64,000 nucleotides of DNA from JBAXTE01 sp963556065 (lineage in GTDB: Bacteria > Bacteroidota > Bacteroidia > Bacteroidales > WCHB1-69): assembly GCA_963556065.3 (NCBI GenBank), contig CAUVYH020000027.1, positions 186,001-250,000 of the forward strand, given 5' to 3'. Position 1 is the stretch's first letter. Every line of letters starts with the position of its first letter. The notes beneath the pieces were generated by a model. That model saw only the letters and a program-made list of their open reading frames with translations. It did not search any database and had not been told where the DNA came from. A program made the translations under genes and the position numbers. Positions 25,926 to 34,839 of the stretch are shown here, in pieces.

Positions 25926-26068
25926 TGTATAAATAATTGATTGTTAATAACATATAAATAACAAATAATAGAAGAAACATTCCCCCTGATGAACGAAAAA
26001 TAATTAATCCGGTGAACGCTATCATTTAGTTAAAGACACATAAAAAATAATGCAACTGTCTTTGATGG

Positions 26069-26076
26069 CAAAGGTA
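26069..26076 (-). promoter_or_regulatory. Putative -7 box of purL, long leader
   Basis: Read on the minus strand, TACCTTTG matches TAnnTTTG. The ATG of purL is at 25925, giving a leader of about 140 nt. I did not find a purine-riboswitch-like core in it. Confidence 0.4.
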
Positions 26077-26148
26077 TAAAAAATCGAAAAATCGGCAAGC
26101 GGTTCAATCGTTAATTTATTTGCTAATTATCAACAATCCAAAAAGAAG

Positions 26149-26562
26149 TTACTTTATGTTGTATCTGCTTACGGGAAAAGAGAGTAGGTATTGTTGTCGA
26201 ACTTTCATTTTGTTGATTTCTGCAGGAGTCCACTTCGGAGATAATTTTATCACGCGAATCAGTTCCTCTTCAAGTCCGTATCCAAGGTTGGAAATTTTGG
26301 AGAAATTAATCAAATTCCCATCAAAATTTACATCAAAACTGATTTGAACTTCTCCTTGAACATTGTTTTGTTGGGCAGCAACCGGATACTTCAGGTTATT
26401 CCAGATAAAGTTCATCAACGAGTCCTGACCTCCCGGAAAGCATGCATCTATTTGTGAAGTGGATACATTTACATCGTATGGGTTGGTTTTAGGCTTATCT
26501 ACTTGGGCTATAACGGAAAAAGAAAAAATAACTAAAAAAACAGCGATAAATTTTGCTTTCAT
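26149..26562 (-). CDS. Exported TonB C-terminal-domain-like protein
   Basis: A 137-residue protein with a signal peptide (MKAKFIAVFLVIFSFSVIAQ) and a TonB-C-type domain: GGQDSLMNFIWNNLKYPVAAQQNNVQGEVQISFDVNFDGNLINFSKISNLGYGLEEELIRVIKLSPKWTPA, where the ExG.V.. strand pair and the final 'SPKWTPA' are the domain's usual landmarks. Without a membrane anchor it is not a normal TonB; Bacteroidota have many such stand-alone domains with unclear roles. The frame extends to 26595, but that start overlaps the promoter box, so 26562 is used. Confidence 0.78.
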   Translation of the reverse strand: MKAKFIAVFLVIFSFSVIAQVDKPKTNPYDVNVSTSQIDACFPGGQDSLMNFIWNNLKYPVAAQQNNVQGEVQISFDVNFDGNLINFSKISNLGYGLEEELIRVIKLSPKWTPAEINKMKVRQQYLLSFPVSRYNIK

Positions 26563-26592
26563 AACTTTGGGCTTTTTAATATTAATGTTTTT

Positions 26593-26600
26593 CAAAAATA
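26593..26600 (-). promoter_or_regulatory. Putative -7 box of the TonB-C-like gene
   Basis: Read on the minus strand, TATTTTTG matches TAnnTTTG, 30 nt before the chosen ATG at 26562. It overlaps the longer alternative start at 26595. Confidence 0.5.
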
Positions 26601-26664
26601 CAACATAAAAATCAAAATAGGTTAAAAAATAACAAGGTTAACAGTTTATGGATGCTCGCAAGGT

Positions 26665-26707
26665 CGAAAATAAAACCATCCGATCCCAAATTAATGGAAT
26701 CGGATGG
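26665..26707 (-). terminator. Intrinsic terminator of the TldD/TldE-like operon
   Basis: On the minus strand, a 9-bp stem CCATCCGAT/ATCGGATGG (arms at 26707-26699 and 26684-26676) is followed by a T-rich run at 26675-26665. It lies 42 nt after the stop of the gene at 26749. Confidence 0.75.
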
Positions 26708-26748
26708 CTTTTGTATTGGGGACAGATTATTTATGCCAAGATTTGATG

Positions 26749-28572
26749 TTATTTGGTCGCTCCAAGTGGCGATTCTACGACCGGTATATTTTTGGTCATT
26801 CCTTGTTTCTCTTTAACGATATCCAGTTCCTGAAACAGCAATCCTTCGGGGAGTATAAAACTTGCAGGAACTCCGGTTAGGTAGTATTGCCCGCCATAAA
26901 AATTTCCGGTAACCGGCAGTACCATGGTATTGTAAACCTGCATTTGTGAGGAAGTTGCCTTTATCCGCTTGAAAGCTTTGATGCTTAATCCCTGAACTTC
27001 TGCAAAACTAACCAGCTCTTCGTTTCCATCCGATACTTTAACCCGGTAAACCTGAATGGTTTTGGAAAGATCGGCTTTTGGCTTTTCAGAGCCGAAAAAT
27101 GAAATACTGTTTTCGTTTTCAATATTTGCGGCACCGGAAATCACCTTGCGGACGATGTAAGCGTATTCCAGATCTTCTTCTTTGGCAGCAGCAATTAGTA
27201 AATCTTTGAGCTTTTTTTTGTCAACGGTGGTTGCAGGGTTATTATTCGTCATTTTTATTACACCCGGAGCAGTTGCTGTTTCTATGCCTCCACCGCTTAG
27301 TGCCGGACGGGCATGTCCGTTACTTTGTTTGATTTTTAGCGTTGGGACTCTTCCACAAAGTAAATTCCTAAGAACTCCGTTTTCTACCAAAACCAATCTT
27401 TCAGGAGCTTTTACACCTTCGGCATCAACGGCAAAGCTTCCGATTAAAGGAATATTCTGGAATGTGGTAAGTGTCGGAAGTGCTTCAATGGTCAGATCTC
27501 TGGATATAACTTTTTTGTTTAGCATGGCTTCAATCGAATTCTCTTTCACCAGACCGGGATATAAGCTGATAATCTGTTCGTTGCCCACTGTCGGTTTTCT
27601 AACGGTGACTAATCCGTTGGTTTTAGTAAAAAAGGTTTGCATAAAAACTTCCGCTACCGCTTCCCCTTCAAATAATATCGGGCCGCTATAGGGTTCGCTG
27701 ATGGCTTTAGCTTTAGTTGATTCAGATAAATTATTTGCTATTTTTTCAATTTCTGAAATCATTGTTTTTTCGGCGGGGAACTGGGTGATATTATTAGAGA
27801 ACCATAGCGCATGGTCGTTCAAGATTTCTCCGCTGGGGGCTTGAGTGGTTGCCACCACTTTTATAGCGGCAATTTGTATAGGGTATTGCACCGCTGTTCC
27901 CTCACTGTTTGCAAACGTTGCCAATGCGTCGTATGCGTATATGTTTACATCTGATTTCTGAATCAACGGAAATTTTTTGAAAATTGCAGACAGATTGCGG
28001 GCAATGCTTTCAAGTTGTGTTTTATTGATTTGAAAGCTCTGGTAAGGCACCGTCATTTCTAATTTTGCAGCGGGTGCGAAGTCCACTAGCTGTTTTTCCT
28101 CTTCGGTAAGACTTTGTTGGTTCAATGCCGATAATTTTGCCTCGTAGTTGGTGATTGCAGTTTTATAGTTGTTGTCGGTATAGAGCCATAATGCTCTCCG
28201 GATATCATTTTTGTCGTTGGAAAAAGGAACGTTGTTGCTGAAATCATTCCATGACCACATATTATTTTCGTCAATGTAATTTTCGTTGGTTTTTCCGTTT
28301 TCTCCAACCAATACACGATTTTCAAAAAGACGTATAGGCTGTTCATCGGAATCGATGATAGCTCCTAAACAGGCTCTGATATGGATGGATTTAGCGTCGG
28401 TAATCGTATAGCTAATAAAATTCGGAGAGCGCATCTTGTCAATTTTCAGGCTGTCCATACTTCGTTGAATCTCTTGTTTTATGGCATCCATAAAAACATT
28501 GGTCTGTGAGGTACTCAATTTCGTCGAAAGTATTAATATTCCAACGAGGATATATGTTTTGATCTTATTCAT
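26749..28572 (-). CDS. Exported TldE/PmbA-like protein (metalloprotease family, no HExxxH)
   Basis: A 607-residue paralogue of the upstream TldD-like protein. Signal peptide MNKIKTYILVGILILSTKLSTS. The TldD/PmbA fold is seen in EGEAVAEVFMQTFF (the position of the metalloprotease helix), VLVENGVLRNLLCGRVPT, SNGHARPALSGGGIETA and YIVRKVISGAANIE. The metal-binding HExxxH helix is replaced by EAVAEVF, so it should not bind zinc in the usual way; the same contrast exists between TldD (motif present) and TldE/PmbA (absent) of Escherichia coli, which work as a heterodimer. A 656-residue frame begins at 28719 inside the neighbour, but the signal peptide fixes the ATG at 28572, 23 nt after the upstream stop. 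A terminator follows. Confidence 0.82.
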   Translation of the reverse strand: MNKIKTYILVGILILSTKLSTSQTNVFMDAIKQEIQRSMDSLKIDKMRSPNFISYTITDAKSIHIRACLGAIIDSDEQPIRLFENRVLVGENGKTNENYIDENNMWSWNDFSNNVPFSNDKNDIRRALWLYTDNNYKTAITNYEAKLSALNQQSLTEEEKQLVDFAPAAKLEMTVPYQSFQINKTQLESIARNLSAIFKKFPLIQKSDVNIYAYDALATFANSEGTAVQYPIQIAAIKVVATTQAPSGEILNDHALWFSNNITQFPAEKTMISEIEKIANNLSESTKAKAISEPYSGPILFEGEAVAEVFMQTFFTKTNGLVTVRKPTVGNEQIISLYPGLVKENSIEAMLNKKVISRDLTIEALPTLTTFQNIPLIGSFAVDAEGVKAPERLVLVENGVLRNLLCGRVPTLKIKQSNGHARPALSGGGIETATAPGVIKMTNNNPATTVDKKKLKDLLIAAAKEEDLEYAYIVRKVISGAANIENENSISFFGSEKPKADLSKTIQVYRVKVSDGNEELVSFAEVQGLSIKAFKRIKATSSQMQVYNTMVLPVTGNFYGGQYYLTGVPASFILPEGLLFQELDIVKEKQGMTKNIPVVESPLGATK

Positions 28573-28595
28573 GTTTTTTTGATTTTTTGTTATTA

Positions 28596-30266
28596 TTATG
28601 GGCGTGGTAGTATTGGTGGTTTCGATTGGTTCTTCGCTTTTCGTTGGGTCTCGATCTGCTTTACAAAAAGAGTGGGACAGACTGTGGAAACTGGCACTGA
28701 GCCCGATTCGGCCCCGCAAAAACCTGTAAAAATACCGAAATCATCACCGGCAGCTTCGATGTTTGAAAAAATGGATAACGGGGTTCCTACAAGATCAACA
28801 CCGCGAACCAGTTCGTCGGGACGACCGTCCGTATATATTCTGTAAACTTCCGTGGGCGTGACGTTGAATGCATTCGGCATATATCTTCCGGTCGTGGTAA
28901 AGCCTCCAACCGTGCTTACAAAAAGGTATCCGTATTCTTTCCCCTGTTTTTTTGCTTCTGCAATAAGTGCTTGACGCAATTGCTTATTCGTCAATGGCTT
29001 TTTTGATTCTACAAACATGTTCGATTGACGGGTTACCGGTTGCATCCCTGCACTGGCTCTCCCGTGACCGTTTGAATTGTTGAATCCGGTGATTGGGGTT
29101 CTTGACATTAAAAAGTTGCGTAAAATTCCGTTTTCAACAATGATTACCCGCTTGCCTTGTTGTCCCTGATCATCATATTTATAGGCACCGTTCAAAAAGA
29201 AATTTTTGTATTTCGAGATGCTGGGATCAAAAATAATGGATAGATTTTCATTCAATACTTTTTCTCCTACTTTTTTCTTGAAGGTCTGGGCATCGGTTTC
29301 ATTTTTCATTCGCTGTCCTTCGATGCGGTGACCAAAGATTTCGTGGAAGAAAACTCCAGCGGATGCCGATGCTAAAAGAGCTGGTCCTGTGTATGAATCA
29401 ACAACTGGAGCGGATCTTAATTTTGTGAGCGTTTCGCTCATCTTTTTAGTGTCAGCTAAAATCACTTCGTCCGTGGGTAAATTGTCCGGAGTAAGCCCGA
29501 AATAGCTGAGATGTAAAGGAAGCTCCATGCCATCGTCTGCCTGAGTTTGCCCATTAACCATAACTCTGCATGTTACCCTGTTTTCGGTGATATTACTTCC
29601 ATCGTTTGAAACAAAATATTTGCGCTCAATTGTAAATTGAAATGTGGAGGAACCTTCAATAACGTCTTTATTTTGAAGAAATAATGCCGAATATTTTTTG
29701 AGTTTTTCTTCCCATGATTTTATATCGAAAGCAATTTTTGTCTCATCAAGCGGGGGCTCGTTATATACAATTGGTTTCTCTGCGCTAAAATCATCCGTTT
29801 TATCTTCATCCGCCACCTTTATTGCCATATTTGCGACTACTTTGGCGTATAAATCGGCAGATTTGCGATATTGTTTATCTGTTTCTTTCCATAAAATTTG
29901 CTTAATTGCTTCGGAAATATTTTCGAGGGGTAATTCTATTCCGGAATTTCCACGAAAATTTCCATAATTTTCTCCTTTAATGGGGTGGCTATTGTCAACT
30001 TTTTGGTTTCCAACTCTCACGTCTGTGCATAAGCGGCGGTTGTGAGACCATCCCGAATGTATAATCTGACCAAAGGAAGTCTGAATGGTGTAGGTTTTTA
30101 CATCATTTACGCGGTACGACAGGTAGTACGGAGCTGTTTTTTCATTCTTTAATGACTCCATGTTTCGGGTCAGCTCCTCTTTTAGGAAATCGGGCAATTT
30201 GTCCTGTGCTATCCCTAAAAATGGAAGCATAATCCCATAAATAATCAAATTAATGGTTTTTTTCAT
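28596..30266 (-). CDS. Exported TldD-like metalloprotease
   Basis: A 556-residue protein with a signal peptide (MKKTINLIIYGIMLPFLGIAQ). The zinc motif HExxxH is intact: H308, E309 and H313 in FFHEIFGHRIEGQR. Other TldD-fold parts are ILRNFLMSRTPITGFNNSNGHGRA and the C-terminal AAGDDFGIFTGFCGAESGSVPVST, where the Cys-containing glycine loop is characteristic. TldD/TldE in other bacteria is a cytoplasmic protease that matures microcins and degrades CcdA; here both subunits carry signal peptides, so they should act in the periplasm or outside, on unknown peptides. First gene of a two-gene operon with the TldE-like gene. Confidence 0.86.
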   Translation of the reverse strand: MKKTINLIIYGIMLPFLGIAQDKLPDFLKEELTRNMESLKNEKTAPYYLSYRVNDVKTYTIQTSFGQIIHSGWSHNRRLCTDVRVGNQKVDNSHPIKGENYGNFRGNSGIELPLENISEAIKQILWKETDKQYRKSADLYAKVVANMAIKVADEDKTDDFSAEKPIVYNEPPLDETKIAFDIKSWEEKLKKYSALFLQNKDVIEGSSTFQFTIERKYFVSNDGSNITENRVTCRVMVNGQTQADDGMELPLHLSYFGLTPDNLPTDEVILADTKKMSETLTKLRSAPVVDSYTGPALLASASAGVFFHEIFGHRIEGQRMKNETDAQTFKKKVGEKVLNENLSIIFDPSISKYKNFFLNGAYKYDDQGQQGKRVIIVENGILRNFLMSRTPITGFNNSNGHGRASAGMQPVTRQSNMFVESKKPLTNKQLRQALIAEAKKQGKEYGYLFVSTVGGFTTTGRYMPNAFNVTPTEVYRIYTDGRPDELVRGVDLVGTPLSIFSNIEAAGDDFGIFTGFCGAESGSVPVSTVCPTLFVKQIETQRKAKNQSKPPILPRP

Positions 30267-30570
30267 TTGTATTATCTTTTGTTTGTTGATTAATTAATTT
30301 CATGAGAAGTTTATTATAATAGGGTCTGTTAAAATTTATCACAAAAGAACGAAAATATTTTTAATAAATCATGTTTATTGATGATTTTTTGTGAAAATAT
30401 TATAAAGTTCTGTTAAAGAGCCGTCTGCCCAATTACGTTATCGATTTTTCAAATTAGTGCATCTACAAATTGTAGTATTTGCCATTATAAATTAAATCAA
30501 GGTTCTATTTCTGCATTCGATAATTTTTGCTAATTTTGAATTCTAATTCAATGATTTCTAAAAACGATTA
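30267..30570. other. Intergenic region between divergent genes
   Basis: About 300 bp of AT-rich DNA between the TldD-like gene (leftward) and phoH (rightward). It holds an inverted repeat at 30366-30387 (AAATCAT with ATGATTT, loop of 8), which could be an operator or a hairpin, and the phoH -7 box at 30531. I see no coding frame or RNA gene. Confidence 0.5.
30531..30538 (+). promoter_or_regulatory. Putative -7 box of phoH
   Basis: TAATTTTG matches TAnnTTTG, 32 nt before the ATG at 30571. Confidence 0.5.
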
Positions 30571-31560
30571 ATGTCAGAAAAAAATATCATAATAGATCCG
30601 ACTATTACATTAGAGATTTTGGGCGCTAACAATGCGAATATCAATAGGTTGATTAATGTGTTTCCAAAACTTAAAGTAATCACCCGTGGAAATGAAATTA
30701 AACTGTTTGGTACAAATACGGAACTTGCGGAATTTGAAGATAAGTTGCAGCTTATGCTTAACCATTTTGAAAAGTATGGAAAACTTACCCGTCAGGATGT
30801 GGAAATGTTGACAACGAATTCCGATGAAGAACGATTTTCGCGGGAAGCTGCCAAGGAGAGCGATGCTTCAATCATTGTGCATGGCAATCATGGCAAAGTA
30901 ATCAAGGCGAAAAGCAAGAATCAGCAACGGTTGGTGGACAGTGTGCAGGATCATGATATGATTTTTGCCATTGGCCCTGCAGGAACGGGAAAAACATACA
31001 CTGCCGTTGCATTAGCTGTGAGAGCACTGAAAAACAAGGAAGTCCGACGCATCATCCTTACTCGTCCGGCGGTAGAAGCCGGCGAAAATCTCGGGTTTCT
31101 CCCCGGTGATCTTCGCGACAAACTTGATCCCTATCTGCAACCTTTGTACGATGCGCTCCGCGATATGATTCCACCTCAAAAGTTGATGGCTTATCTTGAA
31201 GATAAAACCATCGAAATCGCTCCGCTGGCATTTATGCGCGGACGAACGCTCGATAACGCTTATGTAATTCTTGATGAAGCCCAGAATGCAACCGAAGGCC
31301 AAATTAAAATGTTCCTCACCCGTATGGGGATGAATGCCAAATTTTTTATCACCGGTGATGTTACGCAGGTTGACTTGCCCCGCAATCAAAATTCAGGTTT
31401 GATTCAGGCTTCTCATATTTTAAAGAACATCAAAAGCATAGATTTTATTTTTCTGGATACCAGCGATGTGGTTCGTCACCAATTGGTCACGAAAATCATT
31501 AATGCCTATCAGAAGTCCGACGATCAGAGGGCTGCAAAAGCCAAAGAAAAAAATATTTGA
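30571..31560 (+). CDS. PhoH family P-loop ATPase
   Basis: A 329-residue cytoplasmic protein of the PhoH/YbeZ type. The N-terminus (~1-75) has a KH-like fold (LEILGANNANINRLINVFPKLKVITRGNEIKLFG). The ATPase domain has Walker A GPAGTGKT with Lys141 and Walker B YVILDEAQNAT, plus MFLTRMGMNAKFFITGDVTQVDLP. PhoH proteins bind RNA and nucleotides; in many bacteria they associate with YbeY in rRNA maturation and with phosphate starvation. purC follows after a 61-nt gap on the same strand, a pairing seen in Bacteroidota. Confidence 0.92.
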   Translation: MSEKNIIIDPTITLEILGANNANINRLINVFPKLKVITRGNEIKLFGTNTELAEFEDKLQLMLNHFEKYGKLTRQDVEMLTTNSDEERFSREAAKESDASIIVHGNHGKVIKAKSKNQQRLVDSVQDHDMIFAIGPAGTGKTYTAVALAVRALKNKEVRRIILTRPAVEAGENLGFLPGDLRDKLDPYLQPLYDALRDMIPPQKLMAYLEDKTIEIAPLAFMRGRTLDNAYVILDEAQNATEGQIKMFLTRMGMNAKFFITGDVTQVDLPRNQNSGLIQASHILKNIKSIDFIFLDTSDVVRHQLVTKIINAYQKSDDQRAAKAKEKNI

Positions 31561-31621
31561 AAAGATGTTTGGAGCTCATGGATAACAATTGGAAAACAAT
31601 AACAACATAAATCGAAATAAT

Positions 31622-32572
31622 ATGGCACAGGCTAAAGCCCTTACAAAGACAGATTTTAATTTTCCGGGACAAAAAAATGTATATCATGGAAAAGTTCGTG
31701 ATGTTTATTCCATTAATAATGACCTTTTGGTGATGGTGGTCTCCGATCGAATTTCTGCGTTTGACGTGATTCTTCCCGAAGGAATTCCATATAAAGGTCA
31801 GGTGTTGAACCAGATTGCCGCTGAATTTCTGGATGCGACCACCGATATTTGTCCCAACTGGAAAATCGCAACTCCGGATCCGATGGTCACGATTGGCCAC
31901 CAGTGCGAGCCCTATGCGATTGAAATGATTGTGAGAGGTTATCTTACGGGAAGTTCATGGCGGTCGTACAAAGCCGGTTCCAGAGAAATTTGCGGCGTGA
32001 AGATTCCGGACGGAATGAAGGAACATCAGCGTTTTGCAACTCCAATCATCACTCCAACCACGAAAGCGGCAGAAGGTCACGATGAAGATATCAGTCGAGA
32101 AGAAATTCTCGCTCAAGGAATTATTGCCAAAGAGGAATATGAAACGTTGGAAAAATATGCATTGGCAATCTTTCAAAGAGGAACGGAAATTGCTGCAAAA
32201 CACGGCCTAATCCTCGTGGATACCAAATATGAATTTGGGAAAAAAGAGGGCGTAATTTATCTGATCGACGAAATTCATACTCCCGATTCATCCCGTTATT
32301 TCTATGCTGAGGGTTATCAGGAACGCTTTGATAAAGGTGAACAGCAACGCCAGCTCTCCAAAGAGTTTGTTAGGGAATGGCTTATGGACAATGGATTTCA
32401 GGGAAAAGAAGGGCAAACCTGTCCTAAAATGGATCCGGAATTCGTAAATCAGGTTTCGGAGCGTTATATTGAGTTATATGAAAATATCACCGGAAGAGTA
32501 TTTCAGAAAGCCGATAGCGAAGATGTGCTTAAACGCGTGGAAGCCAATATTTTAAATTATCTAAAGAAATAA
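31622..32572 (+). CDS. purC: Phosphoribosylaminoimidazole-succinocarboxamide synthase
   Basis: A 316-residue SAICAR synthetase, the longer type common in Bacteroidota. Landmarks: YHGKVRDVYSI (ATP site, ~20-30), VVSDRISAFDVILPEGIPYKGQVLN, MIVRGYLTGSSWRSYKAG, AEGHDEDISREE and LVDTKYEFG. It joins aspartate to CAIR in the purine pathway. The frame is open to a TTG at 31589, but the ATG at 31622 gives the usual N-terminus. It lies 61 nt after phoH. Confidence 0.94.
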   Translation: MAQAKALTKTDFNFPGQKNVYHGKVRDVYSINNDLLVMVVSDRISAFDVILPEGIPYKGQVLNQIAAEFLDATTDICPNWKIATPDPMVTIGHQCEPYAIEMIVRGYLTGSSWRSYKAGSREICGVKIPDGMKEHQRFATPIITPTTKAAEGHDEDISREEILAQGIIAKEEYETLEKYALAIFQRGTEIAAKHGLILVDTKYEFGKKEGVIYLIDEIHTPDSSRYFYAEGYQERFDKGEQQRQLSKEFVREWLMDNGFQGKEGQTCPKMDPEFVNQVSERYIELYENITGRVFQKADSEDVLKRVEANILNYLKK

Positions 32573-32579
32573 ATTCAAT

Positions 32580-32660
32580 TACTACTGAAGCACTAAGCGC
32601 ACATAGATTCACTAAGACATGGTGTTCCTTCGTGACCTTCGTGTCTGAGTGGTAAAAAAA
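32580..32660. repeat. Intergenic 'CTTCGTG' low-complexity repeat
   Basis: The spacer before the aminotransferase gene contains the short phrases GTGACCTTCGTGTCTGAGTGG and CACTAAG repeated in imperfect form. Such phrases are widely seen between genes in Bacteroidota and look like decayed copies of an old repeat; similar ACCACAAAA and TTATGTGG phrases are in the 34.5-34.8 kb gap. No transposase or function is seen. Confidence 0.35.
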
Positions 32661-32668
32661 CAAAAAAT

Positions 32669-33889
32669 ATGATACCATTTTCGCCTCCCCGCATCGACCA
32701 GAAAATTATTGATGAAGTTACCGCTGCCTTACATTCGGGATGGATTACCACCGGGCCACGTACCAAGGAATTCGAAAAGCGGATTAACAGCTATTGCGGT
32801 GCCGGAGCTACGCTTTGTCTTAATTCGAATTCGGCCGGATTGGAACTGATGCTTCGCTGGTTTGGCGTAACTGCCGGCGACGAGGTGATTTTGCCTGCAT
32901 ATACCTACACGGCTACAGCCAACGTAATCATGCACTGTGGAGCAACTCCTGTATTTGTAGATATTGGTGATGATTTTGATATTTCCGTGGATGCTATTAA
33001 AAAAGCCATTACTCCGAGAACAAAAGTAATTATGCCTGTCGATCTGGCTGGTTTCCCTTGTGATTACGACGAAATTAATGCGTTGGTTCGAGATGCTGAA
33101 GTGCGAAAAATGTTTGTGCCCAACCACGAAAATCAACAGAAGTTGGGACGCATCTTGGTGCTTTCCGATGCCGCTCATTCCGTGGGTGCAGAATATAAGG
33201 GGAAAAAAACCGGCTGTTTGACGGATGTTACCGTGTTCTCGTTTCATGCGGTTAAAAATCTGACAACAGCCGAAGGTGGAGCTGTTTGCCTTTGCCTGCC
33301 TGAACCGTTTGATAATGAGGATGAATACAAGTATTTGTGCATCAAATCATTGCATGGGCAGTCGAAAGATGCCTTGGCCAAAATGCAACCCGGAAATTGG
33401 CGTTACGACATTATTGAACCCGGTTATAAATGCAATATGACCGATATTATGGCAGCTATTGGACTCGTGGAACTTGAACGTTACGAAAATGACATGCTGG
33501 TTCGTCGAAAAGCCATCTTCGACAAATATACCAATCTGCTTTCCAAGCATGACTTTGCGATAATTCCAACCTATTACACGGCAGACAAAACAACGTCGTA
33601 TCATGTATTCACATTGAGAATAAAAGGGGCTACTGAAGCGCAACGCGATGAAATTATTAAGCTGATTTTCGAACAGCAAGTATCTGTAAACGTTCATTTT
33701 ATTCCTGTTCCGATGATGACCTGTTACAAGAAAATGGGATATAAGATAGAGGATTACCCTCAAACGTATGCCAACTATTGCTGCGAAATCAGTCTGCCGG
33801 TGTATTACGATTTAACGGATGAGAATGTGGAAACCGTGGTGAACGCAGTCGTTTTCGCCGTAAACAAAGTCATGAAACAGCATGGTTAA
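32669..33889 (+). CDS. DegT/DnrJ/EryC1/StrS-family sugar aminotransferase
   Basis: A 406-residue PLP enzyme. The N-terminus IPFSPPRIDQKIIDEVTAALHSGWITTGPRTKEFEKRI, the cofactor-site segment DAAHSVGAEYKGKKTG and the Schiff-base Lys196 in FSFHAVKNLTTAEGG are those of the family; the end has VHFIPVPMMTCYKKMGYK. It transfers an amino group to a keto-sugar nucleotide, as in bacillosamine or 4-amino-6-deoxy sugar synthesis. The exact sugar is not clear. Its stop overlaps the start of the sugar transferase by 8 nt, so the two are translationally coupled. Confidence 0.9.
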   Translation: MIPFSPPRIDQKIIDEVTAALHSGWITTGPRTKEFEKRINSYCGAGATLCLNSNSAGLELMLRWFGVTAGDEVILPAYTYTATANVIMHCGATPVFVDIGDDFDISVDAIKKAITPRTKVIMPVDLAGFPCDYDEINALVRDAEVRKMFVPNHENQQKLGRILVLSDAAHSVGAEYKGKKTGCLTDVTVFSFHAVKNLTTAEGGAVCLCLPEPFDNEDEYKYLCIKSLHGQSKDALAKMQPGNWRYDIIEPGYKCNMTDIMAAIGLVELERYENDMLVRRKAIFDKYTNLLSKHDFAIIPTYYTADKTTSYHVFTLRIKGATEAQRDEIIKLIFEQQVSVNVHFIPVPMMTCYKKMGYKIEDYPQTYANYCCEISLPVYYDLTDENVETVVNAVVFAVNKVMKQHG

Positions 33890-34481
33890 ACGAAGTTTCG
33901 ATATCATAATGGCATTGGTCGGACTGATTCTGCTCTTGCCCTTTTTTCTGCTGATTGCACTGGCAATCGTGGTGGACTCAAAGGGTGGTGTGTTTTACAA
34001 ACAGGAGCGGATTGGAAAAGGCCGGAAGCCATTCAATTTGTTGAAATTTCGTTCCATGAGCGTGGGGGCCGATAAAAAAGGGTTGCTGACTGTGGGTTCT
34101 AATGATAGTCGAGTAACGAAAGTTGGTCTATTTATCCGAAAATACAAACTCGATGAATTGCCCCAACTGATTAATATTTTAACCGGAGATATGAGCTTTG
34201 TGGGACCGCGCCCTGAAGTTAAGAAATATGTGGATCAATATTCCGTTGAACAGCTGAAAGTGCTTCAGGTACGCCCCGGCCTAACCGATTATGCTTCGCT
34301 GGAGTATTTCAACGAAAACGAACTGCTCTCCAAATCGCCAAACCCTGAAGAAACCTATGTTAAAGAGGTGATGCCTGCTAAACTCAACCTGAACTTTAAA
34401 TATATCGAAAATCAAGGTTTTTTCACCGACTTAAAGCTTATTTTCAGAACGATTGGGCGGGTGTTGGGATGCCGTTACTAA
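33882..34481 (+). CDS. Undecaprenyl-phosphate sugar-1-phosphate transferase (PglC/WcaJ type)
   Basis: A 199-residue short initiating transferase. It has the N-terminal membrane helix DIIMALVGLILLLPFFLLIALAI and the conserved PglC-type blocks FYKQERIGKGRKPFNLLKFRSM, RKYKLDELPQLINILTGDMSFVGPRPEV and VRPGLTDYA; the Asp-Glu catalytic dyad lies in KLDELPQ. It places the first sugar phosphate on the lipid carrier at the inner membrane and so starts synthesis of a glycan repeat. The start overlaps the aminotransferase stop by 8 nt. No glycosyltransferase follows; the next gene is on the other strand. Confidence 0.92.
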   Translation: MVKRSFDIIMALVGLILLLPFFLLIALAIVVDSKGGVFYKQERIGKGRKPFNLLKFRSMSVGADKKGLLTVGSNDSRVTKVGLFIRKYKLDELPQLINILTGDMSFVGPRPEVKKYVDQYSVEQLKVLQVRPGLTDYASLEYFNENELLSKSPNPEETYVKEVMPAKLNLNFKYIENQGFFTDLKLIFRTIGRVLGCRY

Positions 34482-34839
34482 ATCTATTTGAAATCAAGGA
34501 TCAGATTGTTTTTTGAACCACAAAACCTGTCCGTCGTCAAAGAGAAGATTGTTTTATAAATGCGGCAGGCGGGGGCGCAAAAGAGACAAAAGGTTTCAAA
34601 AAAGAGAATACATTTGTGTGTGTTTTCTTATGTGAACTTATGTGGCTTATGTGGTTCAAATTTATTTTCAGCTTTTCACCACAAAATGCATTTATCTAGC
34701 AGCTTGCTAGGTAGATAAAAAATACAAAAGGGTGCTTTGTCGGTACAGATGCTTTGTGTCCTCAGCATGACAAAGCTGGTTTTTTAACCACAAAAGAGAA
34801 GCCTTTTATGTCGATTCTTGAACTATTTTTAACGTCTTC
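34482..34839. other. Intergenic region with degenerate repeats
   Basis: The gap between the sugar transferase and the convergent Wzy-like gene has no coding frame I can support. It holds several ACCACAAAA phrases, TTATGTGG/GTGGTTCAAA phrases near 34630-34660 and a hairpin at about 34690-34718 (TTATCTA with TAGATAA). From 34840 on it becomes the modular hairpin element. Confidence 0.5.

Noticed and set aside
25926..26076. Purine riboswitch in the purL leader
   Set aside because: The leader is long enough, but I could not find a three-way-junction core or paired loops; only the promoter box is supported.
28573..28719. Longer start for the TldE-like gene
   Set aside because: It would overlap the end of the TldD-like gene, while a clear signal peptide begins at the 28572 ATG.
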